Positions 37,605-45,271 of a stretch of 64,000 bases of DNA are shown piece by piece. The translations under genes and the position numbers were made by a program. A model generated the notes under the pieces. That model had not been told where the DNA came from and made no database searches. It saw nothing but the letters and a program-made list of their open reading frames with translations. Each line of letters opens with the position of its first letter. The stretch's first letter is position 1. The stretch is from Geothrix sp. 21YS21S-2 (lineage in GTDB: Bacteria > Acidobacteriota > Holophagae > Holophagales > Holophagaceae): contig NZ_CP132910.1 of the NCBI RefSeq assembly GCF_030846775.1, forward strand, positions 778,001-842,000. The letters are read 5' to 3'.

Positions 37605-38456
37605 ATGCGAACCTCCCTCCTGCTGGTGACCGCCATGACCCTGACCGCCCAAGCGCCCCTGTCCCTGGGGCGGATGACCGTCTGCCCCCTGGTGGACGGC
37701 ACCCTCTCGCTGGAGGCCTCCCTCCTCAAGGGCATCCCCCTGGCGGAAGCGGTCCGCCTGCTGGATGGCCGCACCGCCGCCACCACGCCCGTGAAGGCCT
37801 ACCTGGTGCGCCTGGCCGGCAAGGTCATCCTGGTGGACACCGGCATGGGGAAGGACCCGGAGGAGAATTCCGGCCATCTCACCGAAGGCCTCGCGGCGGC
37901 CGGCGTCACCCCCGCCCAGGTGGACCTGGTGCTCATCACCCATTTCCATTTCGACCACGTGGGGGGCCTGCTGCGGCCCGACGGCGCCCGGGCCTTCCCC
38001 CGGGCGAAACTGTGCGTGGCCCGGGCCGAGCACGACCTCTGGACCGCGAAGGAGGGACTTCCCGAGCGGCTGTGGGACCGCATCCCCAAGGTGCGGGCCA
38101 TCTTCGCGGCCTACGGGTCCGATGTCGTGCTGACGAAGGACGGCGACACCGTGGCCGAAGGGGTGACCGCCCTGGCCGCGCCCGGCCACACCGCCGGGCA
38201 CACCGTCTACGCGTTCCGCTCAGAGGGGCGGGAACTGTGGTGCATCGGCGACCTCATCCACTTCGGACCGGTGCAGTTCCCGCGGCCGGAGACGGGCATC
38301 GCGTTCGACCTGGAGGGGGAGCGGGCGATCCGCACGCGGCAGGCCTTCTTCCGGAAGGCCGCGGCGGCAAACGTGGTCCTGGCGGGTGCGCACCTGCCCC
38401 ACCTGGTGCGGATCGTCGAGGAGGGCGCCGGCTTCCGGACCGTCAACGCCGACTAG
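37605..38456 (+). CDS. Secreted metallo-beta-lactamase fold hydrolase
   Basis: A 283-residue exported protein with a short signal peptide and the zinc-binding HxHxDH motif HFHFDH near residue 111. The later His in APGHTAGH (near 190) and the Asp in IGDLIH (near 213) complete the dizinc site. The family includes lactonases and quorum-quenching enzymes. The conserved layout resembles those, but the substrate cannot be stated. It is divergent from the oxidoreductase, and its stop lies inside the convergent TfoX-like gene. Confidence 0.88.
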   Translation: MRTSLLLVTAMTLTAQAPLSLGRMTVCPLVDGTLSLEASLLKGIPLAEAVRLLDGRTAATTPVKAYLVRLAGKVILVDTGMGKDPEENSGHLTEGLAAAGVTPAQVDLVLITHFHFDHVGGLLRPDGARAFPRAKLCVARAEHDLWTAKEGLPERLWDRIPKVRAIFAAYGSDVVLTKDGDTVAEGVTALAAPGHTAGHTVYAFRSEGRELWCIGDLIHFGPVQFPRPETGIAFDLEGERAIRTRQAFFRKAAAANVVLAGAHLPHLVRIVEEGAGFRTVNAD

Positions 38457-38772
38457 GCTTCTTGCGCGGTGCCGCCAGGCCGTCGGCGGTGGCCCGGGCC
38501 AGGGCCCCGAGGCGCTCCCGGTCGTCCCAGTCCTCCTCCGGGATGAGGAAGCAGGGCTTCGCGCCCGGATAGGGGGGCGCCTCGGTCACGGTGCCGAGCA
38601 GCTCGCGCCCGGCGGGCGTGGGTTTGAAGAACAGCCGGTCGTCGCAGATCATGGCGAACATCTTGTCGTCCAGGAAGACGCCGTATTCCCCGAACATCTT
38701 CTTGGCCGAGACCGCGCCGGCGTCGCCGAGCTGATCCAGGACGTAGTCGACGGTGCCCTGTCTGGTGGCCAT
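38443..38772 (-). CDS. TfoX/Sxy N-terminal domain protein
   Basis: A 109-residue protein with the TfoX N-domain signature MFGEYGVFLDDKMFAMICDDRLFFK, ending in a basic Arg/Lys tail. TfoX/Sxy proteins act as competence regulators in some bacteria. Stand-alone N-domains like this are widespread and mostly uncharacterised. It overlaps the convergent hydrolase gene by 14 bases. Confidence 0.88.
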   Translation of the reverse strand: MATRQGTVDYVLDQLGDAGAVSAKKMFGEYGVFLDDKMFAMICDDRLFFKPTPAGRELLGTVTEAPPYPGAKPCFLIPEEDWDDRERLGALARATADGLAAPRKKPSRR

Positions 38773-39218
38773 GGGAAACCTCGCGCAAAGGGAGGGGTAG
38801 GAGGAGGGAAGGCCCGTCGCCGGGCCACGGGCATCTTCTCATTGGGAGCCCCATTCCTTCAAATTGATCGGTCCAAGGCCGGGCGAAGACTCCCCCTCCA
38901 GCCAACTGCCCTGATCCGGCCCTCGCCGGTTGTGGCATCCGTTATGCAAAGGTCCCTTGCGGTCCACCCCCGGGTGAACGCATCCAGGGACCCGCTGCCG
39001 ACTCCCAACCCGCAGGTGCACCATGCAAGACGCCCGGATCCACCCCGCCTACCGCGACCCCTCCCCCACGTTCTGGTGGGCCCGATCGTCCGATCCCATC
39101 CAGCCGCTGCCGGAACCTTTCAATGAGGGACCCTACTCGCCGGACCCCTACTCCCCCGACCCCTACACCCTCACGTGAAGGGGAGGGCATGGGAACCTGG
39201 TGGTCGAGAGGATCTAGG
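38773..39218. other. Intergenic region next to the phage attachment site
   Basis: About 450 bases between the TfoX-like gene and the tRNA fragment. A GGCCCG/CGGGCC hairpin with a four-base loop lies at 38810-38825, in the expected 5' leader of the TfoX-like gene. A possible 51-codon frame is listed separately. Nothing else is recognised. Confidence 0.5.
39023..39178 (+). CDS. Possible small tandem-repeat protein
   Basis: A 51-codon frame encoding a Pro/Asp/Tyr-rich peptide that ends with repeats of the type YSPDP. It has an ATG but only a weak ribosome site (CAGGTG). It ends 40 bases before the tRNA fragment. No family is recognised and it may not be translated. Confidence 0.3.
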   Translation: MQDARIHPAYRDPSPTFWWARSSDPIQPLPEPFNEGPYSPDPYSPDPYTLT

Positions 39219-39263
39219 TGGTGGCCCCACAGGGATTCGAACCCTGGACCAAGCGGTTATGAG
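39219..39263 (-). repeat. attL: 3' half of a CAU-anticodon tRNA gene
   Basis: The minus strand reads, from the anticodon loop CTCATAA to the end, a normal variable region, a T-arm with the loop TTCGAAT and paired CAGGG/CCCTG arms, an acceptor strand, and the CCA end. Sequence beyond the loop (39264 upward) no longer pairs as an anticodon or D stem, so only the 3' half is here. This is the classical product of integration into a tRNA 3' end. The intact tRNA should lie at the far end of the prophage, outside this window. The anticodon CAU and TTGGTC variable region fit tRNA-Ile2 or elongator tRNA-Met. Confidence 0.88.
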
Positions 39264-39297
39264 CAGAAGGGTCTTCGATTACTCATTATTTTTCCAA

Positions 39298-40587
39298 TTA
39301 CTTAGGCGTCACAGTCCCCACGGTGGGGACTGTTTGGGGATTGGTTGCCAAATTTCCCGCGCGGACAGCCCCGCTTGGTCCCGTTTCCTCAAGGTCCATG
39401 AGTTTCCCGAGCTTTTCCAGGGCCTCGGCCTGCTCCTTGGGACGCTCGATGATGTAGCGCTTGAAGGTGATCATGGGGTCCTCGTGGCCCATCATCTGGG
39501 CGATTTGGCCCAACGGCGTACCGATCTCCCAGAGCCCGGTGGCGAACGTGCGCCGCAGTCCGTGCGGCGTAAGGCGCTCGATCTTGAGCGCTCGAGCTCC
39601 AACCTGCACCATCTTTTTCGTCGAGCCCTCACCATGGGCCTTCCCATTCCGAGCGATCAGCAGGAGGCCCCTGGAGGGTTTCTTCTGATCGTTATGCCAT
39701 TGCGCAAGATAGGTCAGGAGCCAGGATGGAATTGGGATCTCTCGGATGGTCCGGTCCTTCACTTTCTTTCCTGTGGAGGCTGACTCCGCCACGATGAACA
39801 ATTGACGGCGCCAGTCCACGCGATCCCATTCGGCGTGGAGCGCTTCGTTCTCCCGCAGGCCCAGCCCCAGCATGAGCCGGGCGGCGATCCCCGCATGCGG
39901 GAAGAGATCCTTTTCCCGCTCCTTGCGAATGGTGTCCACGGCCGCCAGGAAGGGCCGCACCTGCTCCGGCCACAGGACCCCCTTGGAGGTTTGGCTGACA
40001 GGTAGTTTCCGAGCCTTGAAGGGCACCGCCTTCAACCGTCCGGTTTCCGCCCCCCAGCCCACCAGGGCCCGGAGTTGCGTGAGCACCTTGTTCCAGCCCC
40101 CCTCGGAGTGCCTGCGCACCACGTGGTCCTTGTCATCCGGCTTCTTGGCCCCGTTCTTCTTGAACCCCTTCCCCTCCTTGGCCAGGTAGCGAGCACGCAG
40201 GTCGTCCACAGCATCCGTGGTGAGTTGGTCCGCGGGCAAATTCAAGAATTCGTAGGTGTGCTGGTGGATGACGCCTCTCATCCACCGTCGATGCGAGGCA
40301 CTCACGCTGGAGGCCTTCCGTTCGTCCCACGCTTCCCAGAGCTTGACGAGCGTTGGCGCCGAGGGTTCAGCCTTGCCGAAGGCCAGGTCCTTCATGCGCC
40401 TGTGGAAGTCCGCAATCCAGGCCCGCGCGACCTCCTCCTTGCGCTCTCCGGTCGATCCCTTGAAGTGCTTGCCCCGGATCCGGAAGTCGTAAAGGAAATC
40501 ACCCTCAGGTGAGTTCTTGTAGAGCCAGTTCCGCAGGATGGGTTTGCCATCATCGGTGAACCAGGGGTCTTTCGGTCGCCGTCCCAT
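39298..40587 (-). CDS. int: Phage tyrosine integrase
   Basis: A 429-residue site-specific recombinase. The N-terminal part (about 1-190) holds the arm- and core-binding domains, and the catalytic domain follows. Catalytic residues read Arg245 (GLRENEA), His342 and Arg345 (PHGLRR), His368 (GHEDP) and the nucleophile Tyr378 (FKRYI). A 50-residue tail rich in Thr, Val and Pro follows. The stop codon lies 34 bases from attL, the typical int-att arrangement. It lies just downstream of the repressor gene, with a four-base gap. Confidence 0.95.
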   Translation of the reverse strand: MGRRPKDPWFTDDGKPILRNWLYKNSPEGDFLYDFRIRGKHFKGSTGERKEEVARAWIADFHRRMKDLAFGKAEPSAPTLVKLWEAWDERKASSVSASHRRWMRGVIHQHTYEFLNLPADQLTTDAVDDLRARYLAKEGKGFKKNGAKKPDDKDHVVRRHSEGGWNKVLTQLRALVGWGAETGRLKAVPFKARKLPVSQTSKGVLWPEQVRPFLAAVDTIRKEREKDLFPHAGIAARLMLGLGLRENEALHAEWDRVDWRRQLFIVAESASTGKKVKDRTIREIPIPSWLLTYLAQWHNDQKKPSRGLLLIARNGKAHGEGSTKKMVQVGARALKIERLTPHGLRRTFATGLWEIGTPLGQIAQMMGHEDPMITFKRYIIERPKEQAEALEKLGKLMDLEETGPSGAVRAGNLATNPQTVPTVGTVTPK

Positions 40588-40591
40588 TAGG

Positions 40592-41050
40592 TTATTTCCA
40601 AAGCTGCATTAGGGCCTTTGCAACGTCACCTTCTGTCGGAGATCTTCTTTCTTTCATGCATTTAAGCGTGATCCTTAAAGCGACTCTAGCAAACGTGTCT
40701 GGTTCGAGATCGATTCCGCGTTCCTTGAGGGACTTGGCCGCAATTATGGCTGATGGGCCAAGATACTCCTCCAGCGTCAGCTCCTGCCCCTCAGGAGTGT
40801 CGAACATTAAGTAATCCACACCCTCAACGCTCTTGTCTTCCCTTGGACCTGTCCCGGTTCGGATCCATTCGTTTTCAACATCAAGGGCATTGGCAATCTT
40901 TAGTCGAGTGCTCCCGCGCGGGATCGCTTCGTCGGTTTCCCAGCGAGAGACCATGGACCGATCCCCCATGCCCAGTGATGCCGCGAGGTCTGCCTGGGTC
41001 CACCCCTTTGCCTCCCGGGCAGATTTAATCCTTGAACCGACGCTGTCCAT
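40592..41050 (-). CDS. XRE-family phage repressor (CI-like)
   Basis: A 152-residue regulator with an N-terminal HTH_3 domain (about residues 5-65, ADLAASLGMGDRSMVSRWE as the helix-turn-helix). A C-terminal part probably mediates oligomerisation. No Ser/Lys protease dyad of LexA-like repressors is visible, so antirepressor-based induction is likelier than RecA cleavage. That fits the two antirepressor genes downstream. The ATG with GGAG five bases upstream is preferred over one 39 bases earlier. Confidence 0.88.
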   Translation of the reverse strand: MDSVGSRIKSAREAKGWTQADLAASLGMGDRSMVSRWETDEAIPRGSTRLKIANALDVENEWIRTGTGPREDKSVEGVDYLMFDTPEGQELTLEEYLGPSAIIAAKSLKERGIDLEPDTFARVALRITLKCMKERRSPTEGDVAKALMQLWK

Positions 41051-41410
41051 ATCTGCTCCATCCATGGAAACGAGAAAAACGAAGTCCACGAAAAATCCTC
41101 ATTGACGAGGACAGAATGTGGACTTACCATTCTTTCTGTCCAACCTCCAGGGCCTTACGAAACAAGCGGAGAAACGAATACGAGAGATTCATCAAGAACC
41201 CGCCAAGACCGTAACTGAGGACACCCCGAACACTTTCACCCTAAAAATAGCACGTCAAGTCCCCGAGTCAATACCCGGGCTTCGTTTTTGCTGCACAAAC
41301 ACACATTTTCTGTTCGTTCAGTAGGAAAAATAAGCCTGAACCTACAAAAAAGACCCCGGTGCGAACGGGGTCTGCCATCGGCCTGGACAGGGCCAGAAAG
41401 GTAATACGGC
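41051..41410. promoter_or_regulatory. Divergent early control region (immunity region)
   Basis: About 360 lower-GC bases between the repressor and the first early gene. A minus-strand promoter has -35 TTGACT (41266-41271) and -10 TATTTT (41244-41249) with a 16-base spacer, suited to repressor transcription. An inverted repeat GGACAGAA/TTCTGTCC lies at 41109-41141, and a related half site TTCTGTTC lies near 41308. These are operator candidates. The plus-strand early promoter could not be fixed. Confidence 0.6.
41345..41373 (-). terminator. Intrinsic terminator reading leftward
   Basis: Arms AGACCCCG and CGGGGTCT with a seven-base loop. On the minus strand the hairpin is followed by a run of T. 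It lies between the early operon start and the immunity region, so it would shield the repressor promoters from antisense transcription. On the plus strand it is a leader hairpin without a U-tract. Confidence 0.55.
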
Positions 41411-42106
41411 ATGCACAGTCTCAACTCTTTCTCCTTCGGGGTCAAGCCCATCAGGGTGGTCCTCGTGGACAACGAACCCCAGTGGGTGGCAAAGGATGTC
41501 GCGGACGCCCTCGGGTATTCCCGGTCCACCATAACGAACCTGACGAAGACTGTGGACCACGTTCCGGCGGAATGGAGGGGTCGGTATCGGATACCTACCC
41601 CCTCCGGTGACCAGGACATGGTCACCCTCACCGAGGCCGGCCTCTTCTTCTTCCTCAACCGCTCGGACAAGCCCGCGGCCCTGCCCATGCAGAAGTGGGT
41701 GGCCGGCGAAGTCCTCCCCTCCATCCGGAAGACTGGAGCCTACAGCGTCCAGGCCCGGGCCGGGGTGCCCACCGCGATCGAGATCGCATCCGCAGTGGTC
41801 GCGCAGCTGGGCGAGCACGCCGACTGGGAGCAGCCCCTGGCGGAGAAGATCGAGCAGGGCCGACGCTGCGCCAAGGCCGTCTACGAGATGGAGAAAAACA
41901 AGGTCATCCCGGCCCTGGAGCGCATTGAGAAGCGGCAGACCTCTCCCTTGGGCTCCGCGAGCGCCAAGGAGGCGACAGCCCTCCTCAACGCCATCTCCAA
42001 GGTCACTTCCAACCCCCGGGCCTACGAGGCCGCGAAGCGCGCCCTGCCCGGTCTTTTCCCCGAGAACGGGCAGATCCAGCCCCCGCTCCCCGGGCTGGAG
42101 GGCTAA
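41411..42106 (+). CDS. Bro-N domain phage antirepressor
   Basis: A 231-residue protein. Residues 1-110 form a Bro-N domain (WVAKDVADALGYSRSTIT, then VTLTEAGLFFFLNRS and the WVAGEVLPSIRKTGAY motif). The C-terminal half is helical. Such proteins oppose the prophage repressor or bind DNA. It is the first gene of the rightward early operon. The next gene begins on the base after its stop. Confidence 0.9.
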   Translation: MHSLNSFSFGVKPIRVVLVDNEPQWVAKDVADALGYSRSTITNLTKTVDHVPAEWRGRYRIPTPSGDQDMVTLTEAGLFFFLNRSDKPAALPMQKWVAGEVLPSIRKTGAYSVQARAGVPTAIEIASAVVAQLGEHADWEQPLAEKIEQGRRCAKAVYEMEKNKVIPALERIEKRQTSPLGSASAKEATALLNAISKVTSNPRAYEAAKRALPGLFPENGQIQPPLPGLEG

Positions 42107-42613
42107 ATGGCAACCACCGGCCAGCTCATCCGCATCGCGCGCCTCAAGGCCCACATGAGCCAAAACGAGCTTGGCAGGAAGCTTGGTGTTACCGGCTTCC
42201 TTGTCTCCCATTGGGAAGCGAACCGGAAGCCCGTGACCGACATGGACGCGCTCGCAGGGGCTCTCGGTGTCTCGGTTGAGGAGCTCGCTGGATTCAACGC
42301 GCCCCCATCCGGCGAGACCAGCCGAAGGCCTGCAAGGAAGGACGTGCCCCTCCTCCCCCCGAAGGCCGAAGGGTCGGTGGTCCTCCCATACATGACCATG
42401 GCCGGCCTGCTCCGGTGGATCCGAAATACCTACGGGATGAAGGTCTACTACGGGCAGGTCTACGACTGGATCGCCACGAAGAAGTTCCCGTGCTACGAGA
42501 ACCGCCTCAAGAGGAACCCCCAGGGCGAGATCACCTATCTGTTCGTCGCGAACGAGGTGGCGAAGTGGTTCGCCCAGATGTTGCCGCCCGTGAACCAGGA
42601 CGTTCCCGCATGA
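42107..42613 (+). CDS. XRE-family HTH regulator (Cro-like, extended)
   Basis: A 168-residue protein with a helix-turn-helix domain at residues 5-65 (SQNELGRKLGVTGFLVSHWE). A C-terminal domain of about 80 residues begins near the PYMTMAGLLRWIRN segment and may be a second DNA-binding module. Position directly behind the antirepressor suggests a Cro- or CII-like early regulator. Its exact role is not fixed by sequence. Confidence 0.82.
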   Translation: MATTGQLIRIARLKAHMSQNELGRKLGVTGFLVSHWEANRKPVTDMDALAGALGVSVEELAGFNAPPSGETSRRPARKDVPLLPPKAEGSVVLPYMTMAGLLRWIRNTYGMKVYYGQVYDWIATKKFPCYENRLKRNPQGEITYLFVANEVAKWFAQMLPPVNQDVPA

Positions 42614-42672
42614 ACGAAAAAGGGGCCGCTGCAACGGCCCCCGGATTTCCCTCTCGAAAGGAGAATCGATGA
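42610..42672 (+). CDS. Possible 20-residue coupling peptide with internal hairpin
   Basis: A short frame starting in an ATGA overlap with the upstream stop and ending in an ATGA overlap with the next start. It contains a hairpin with arms GGGGCCG and CGGCCCC (42622-42641), and AAAGGAG serves the following gene. It may only bridge translation between the neighbours. The peptide itself may have no function. Confidence 0.35.
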   Translation: MNEKGAAATAPGFPSRKENR

Positions 42673-42935
42673 ACCAAGCATCCCGTCTCGCCTCCCCCTT
42701 GTCAAGGGCCATCCCTGCGGGCGAACCCTGGCATGTCACCCGCCAGCGCATGGTGGTCAAACTCCTCCAGGCCGGCGGAAGGCTGGACATGCAGGAGGCG
42801 CCCGACGCCAAGGTCCTGGAATACCTGGCCCACGAGGTCCAGGAGGTTCTGCGCGTCCTGTTCGTGATCCGGATGCAGGGCGTCATGGCCGCCAAGACCC
42901 AGCTCTTCCAGCAGTCGCGGGAGGGCCGGGCCTAG
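42669..42935 (+). CDS. Small phage protein, unknown
   Basis: An 88-residue, mostly helical soluble protein with AAAGGAG seven bases before its ATG. No family is recognised. It lies in the early operon between the Cro-like gene and the DUF2303-type gene. Confidence 0.65.
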   Translation: MNQASRLASPLSRAIPAGEPWHVTRQRMVVKLLQAGGRLDMQEAPDAKVLEYLAHEVQEVLRVLFVIRMQGVMAAKTQLFQQSREGRA

Positions 42936-43006
42936 GGCCTGCCTCCCTCTCCCCCATCACGGCAGGGCCCGTGCGCCCGCCACCACCCAACCCTCACGGA
43001 GGCCGA

Positions 43007-43369
43007 ATGGCACCCCCCACTGAAATCACCCTGGCCAACCTGGCAGGTGGCGCCCTCATGGAGTGCGCAACGCTGGAGTTCCGCAAGATCTGCGCGAACA
43101 TCCAGGACCCCAACACCTCCGCCGAGGCCAAGCGCAAGCTGACCATCAACGTCCTCATCGAGCCGGACGAGAAGCGCGGCATGGCGCGGATCACCTACGA
43201 GGTGAAGTCCAGCGTCCCCGGCCCGGACGCCGGGAAGACCTCCGCCTACATCGCCTTCGACCCGGCTTCCAAGGCCCTGGGCCTCTTCGAGGTGGAGTCG
43301 CACCCCCCTCTCTTCGAGCCCGACGAGCCCCTCCCGAACGTCTCCGAACTCCCCGCCAAGCGCGCCTAA
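43007..43369 (+). CDS. Small phage protein, unknown
   Basis: A 120-residue soluble protein with a beta-rich core near residues 40-90 (KLTINVLIEPDEKRGMARITYEV). GGAGG stands four bases before the ATG, which is preferred over a start 36 bases upstream. Proteins of this size commonly precede DUF2303 genes in phage early operons. No biochemical role is known to me. Confidence 0.75.
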   Translation: MAPPTEITLANLAGGALMECATLEFRKICANIQDPNTSAEAKRKLTINVLIEPDEKRGMARITYEVKSSVPGPDAGKTSAYIAFDPASKALGLFEVESHPPLFEPDEPLPNVSELPAKRA

Positions 43370-43384
43370 CCCAAGGAACCCAGC

Positions 43385-44134
43385 ATGTTCAACGACGTCA
43401 CCTCCGAGACCATCCAGAAGATCCTGGACATCTCCACCCCGAAGACCTACGACCTTACGGACGTGCACGGCACCCAGGCCGTCTTCTCTTTCGAGCCGCT
43501 CCACCAGGTCCTGGCCGCCCCCCCGCCCGAACCGAAGCTGGTGAGCGTGAACACCCTCGCCGGGTTCGCGGACCTCATCCGAGCCAACCTGGAGAACGAG
43601 GATTTCCCCTTCGAATACCTCATCCACGTGGAGTCGGAAACCACGGTTGCTCTCAAGGCCAAGGAAACGGACGAGTACGGCCGGCGCCTGGTCCTCATCC
43701 GTGCGCAGCCTGTCACGTTCGACAAGTTCAAGTTCGGGCAGTGGCTCGACCAGGAGACCTTCGCGATCGCGGTGGCATCCCTCTTCGCCGAAACCCCGGA
43801 CAAAGACTACGTGATCAACCTGGCCTCCAGCCTCACCAACGAAGCCACAAGCACGAGCGATGACAACGGGTTCACCCAGAAGGCCACAGTTAAGGCCGGT
43901 CTCAGCCACAAGGCCCAGGTGACCATCAAGCCGCGGGTAGCCCTGGCGCCCTTCCGGACCTTCCCCGAGGTGGCCCAGCCGGTCTCCGAGTTCGTGTTCC
44001 GCGCCCGGATCACCGACAGCGGCCCCGCCCTCATGCTCATCGAGGCGGACGGCGGCCGCTGGAAGGTGGACGCCATGAAGACCATCCGCGAGGCCATGGA
44101 GGGCTTCGCCCTGGAGATCCCCGTCATCGCGTAA
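43385..44134 (+). CDS. DUF2303 (YfdQ-like) phage protein
   Basis: A 249-residue protein matching the DUF2303 pattern found in many siphophage and prophage early operons. Features include the EYLIHVESETTVALKAKE segment, the KFGQWLDQETFA region and C-terminal DAMKTIREAMEGFALEIPVI. Its function is unknown. A GC-rich hairpin follows its stop directly. Confidence 0.85.
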   Translation: MFNDVTSETIQKILDISTPKTYDLTDVHGTQAVFSFEPLHQVLAAPPPEPKLVSVNTLAGFADLIRANLENEDFPFEYLIHVESETTVALKAKETDEYGRRLVLIRAQPVTFDKFKFGQWLDQETFAIAVASLFAETPDKDYVINLASSLTNEATSTSDDNGFTQKATVKAGLSHKAQVTIKPRVALAPFRTFPEVAQPVSEFVFRARITDSGPALMLIEADGGRWKVDAMKTIREAMEGFALEIPVIA

Positions 44135-44166
44135 GCCGGGGCCTGCGCCGGGGCCCAGGCCCCGGC
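44135..44166 (+). terminator. GC-rich hairpin after DUF2303 gene
   Basis: A perfect 10-bp inverted repeat, arms GCCGGGGCCT and AGGCCCCGGC, begins on the base after the stop codon. Only a few Us follow, so it is more likely an attenuator or RNA-stability hairpin within the operon than a full terminator. Confidence 0.5.
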
Positions 44167-44190
44167 GATTTCAGGCTGGCCGAGACCACG

Positions 44191-44388
44191 ATGGATGACC
44201 CCTCCCCAGATTTCCCGCGCTGCCGGATGTGCCAGCGGCGCTTGAAGACCCCCGAGGCCCGGGCCCGCGGATTCGGCTCCACGTGCTGGCCCCGGCGGGT
44301 CGCCTACCTGAAATCGCTGGACCCCAAGGATCCCCGGGCGCTCCAGATCGGCATCACCACTCCCCTTTTCCCCGAGGAACTCGAATGA
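44191..44388 (+). CDS. DUF6011-type small zinc-binding protein
   Basis: A 65-residue protein with CRMCQRRLK near residue 10 and a later Cys in GFGSTCW. This is a treble-clef or beta-ribbon pattern found in DUF6011 phage proteins. It probably binds zinc and possibly nucleic acid. Its stop overlaps the next start by four bases. Confidence 0.75.
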   Translation: MDDPSPDFPRCRMCQRRLKTPEARARGFGSTCWPRRVAYLKSLDPKDPRALQIGITTPLFPEELE

Positions 44389-44756
44389 ATTCCGTCCACC
44401 AGCTACGCGAGGCCCGGGTCCTGGATGCCGTCCAGCGCCTGGGAACCCCTAACACCATGGAGGTGTGCATCGCCACCGGCCTCCCGACCCGAGAGACCCG
44501 GGCCCACCTCCACCAGTTGGAGATCGAGGGCAAGATCCAGGCCCGAGGCCGGCGGTGGACCGTTCCATCCCTGGCCGTGACGCGCCTCGAAGAGGCCGGC
44601 GCCCAGGATCCCTACGATGAGGAAGACCCGGAGAAGGGGTGCCCGGGGCCCAGGGATGGCTGCGGGTGGCTCTCCCTCCTTCTGGTGGCGAGCGCCGCCG
44701 CGGTCATCGCCGCCATGCGGGCATGCGTGGTGCGCGTGTTCCACGGGGGGTTCTGA
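44385..44756 (+). CDS. Winged-helix-like protein with C-terminal membrane helix
   Basis: A 123-residue protein. Residues 1-60 resemble a winged helix (ARVLDAVQRLG...EVCIATGLPTRETRAHLHQLEIEGKI), as in MarR/HTH_24-type folds. A short acidic linker leads to a hydrophobic helix near residues 95-115 and a short tail. A DNA-binding domain tethered to a membrane segment is unusual in phages, but the hydrophobic segment is clear. The start overlaps the previous stop by four bases. Confidence 0.65.
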   Translation: MNSVHQLREARVLDAVQRLGTPNTMEVCIATGLPTRETRAHLHQLEIEGKIQARGRRWTVPSLAVTRLEEAGAQDPYDEEDPEKGCPGPRDGCGWLSLLLVASAAAVIAAMRACVVRVFHGGF

Positions 44757-45271
44757 TGCGGATCCTCAGCGCCCAGACCGCCATGGACCTCCAGCAGGTG
44801 AAGCGGTGGCACACCCGCCGGGTGGACCACGAGCAGACCGTGGCGGCCCACACCGCCTCCATGATCGCCCTGGCCCTCATCCTGGCCGAGCCTTACAACC
44901 TCTCCGCCCAGGACCGGTGCGACCTCATGCAACTCGCGCTGGTCCACGACGCCCACGAGACGGTGTTCGGCGACATTCCCTACCCCAGCCGGATGAAGAT
45001 CTTCGAATCCAAGCACATGGATATCGACCAGGAAACCCGGATGGAATTCTGGGGCGGCGTGGACCCCTACGTCGAGGTGACCCCCCAGGTGCGTGACCTG
45101 GTGGAGATGGCCGATTCCCTCGAGGCCGCCCTCTGGTCCCAGCGCTACGCCCCCAATCTCACCGCGGCCGTGGTCTCCCAGGCCGTGGCAAAGGCCCAGC
45201 AGCTCCTCGACAACCAGGGCGTGGCCCGCGTCCTGGAAATCCTCGGCATCCGCCCGGAGGTAGAACGATGA
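44756..45271 (+). CDS. HD-domain hydrolase, YfbR-like
   Basis: A 171-residue protein with the HD motif LVHDAHE near residue 65 and an N-terminal HTASM segment near residue 35 contributing another metal ligand. The pattern resembles YfbR-type dNMP 5'-nucleotidases and other phage HD hydrolases. Degrading host deoxynucleotides or regulating nucleotide pools is a plausible role. The start overlaps the previous stop by one base. Confidence 0.82.
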   Translation: MRILSAQTAMDLQQVKRWHTRRVDHEQTVAAHTASMIALALILAEPYNLSAQDRCDLMQLALVHDAHETVFGDIPYPSRMKIFESKHMDIDQETRMEFWGGVDPYVEVTPQVRDLVEMADSLEAALWSQRYAPNLTAAVVSQAVAKAQQLLDNQGVARVLEILGIRPEVER

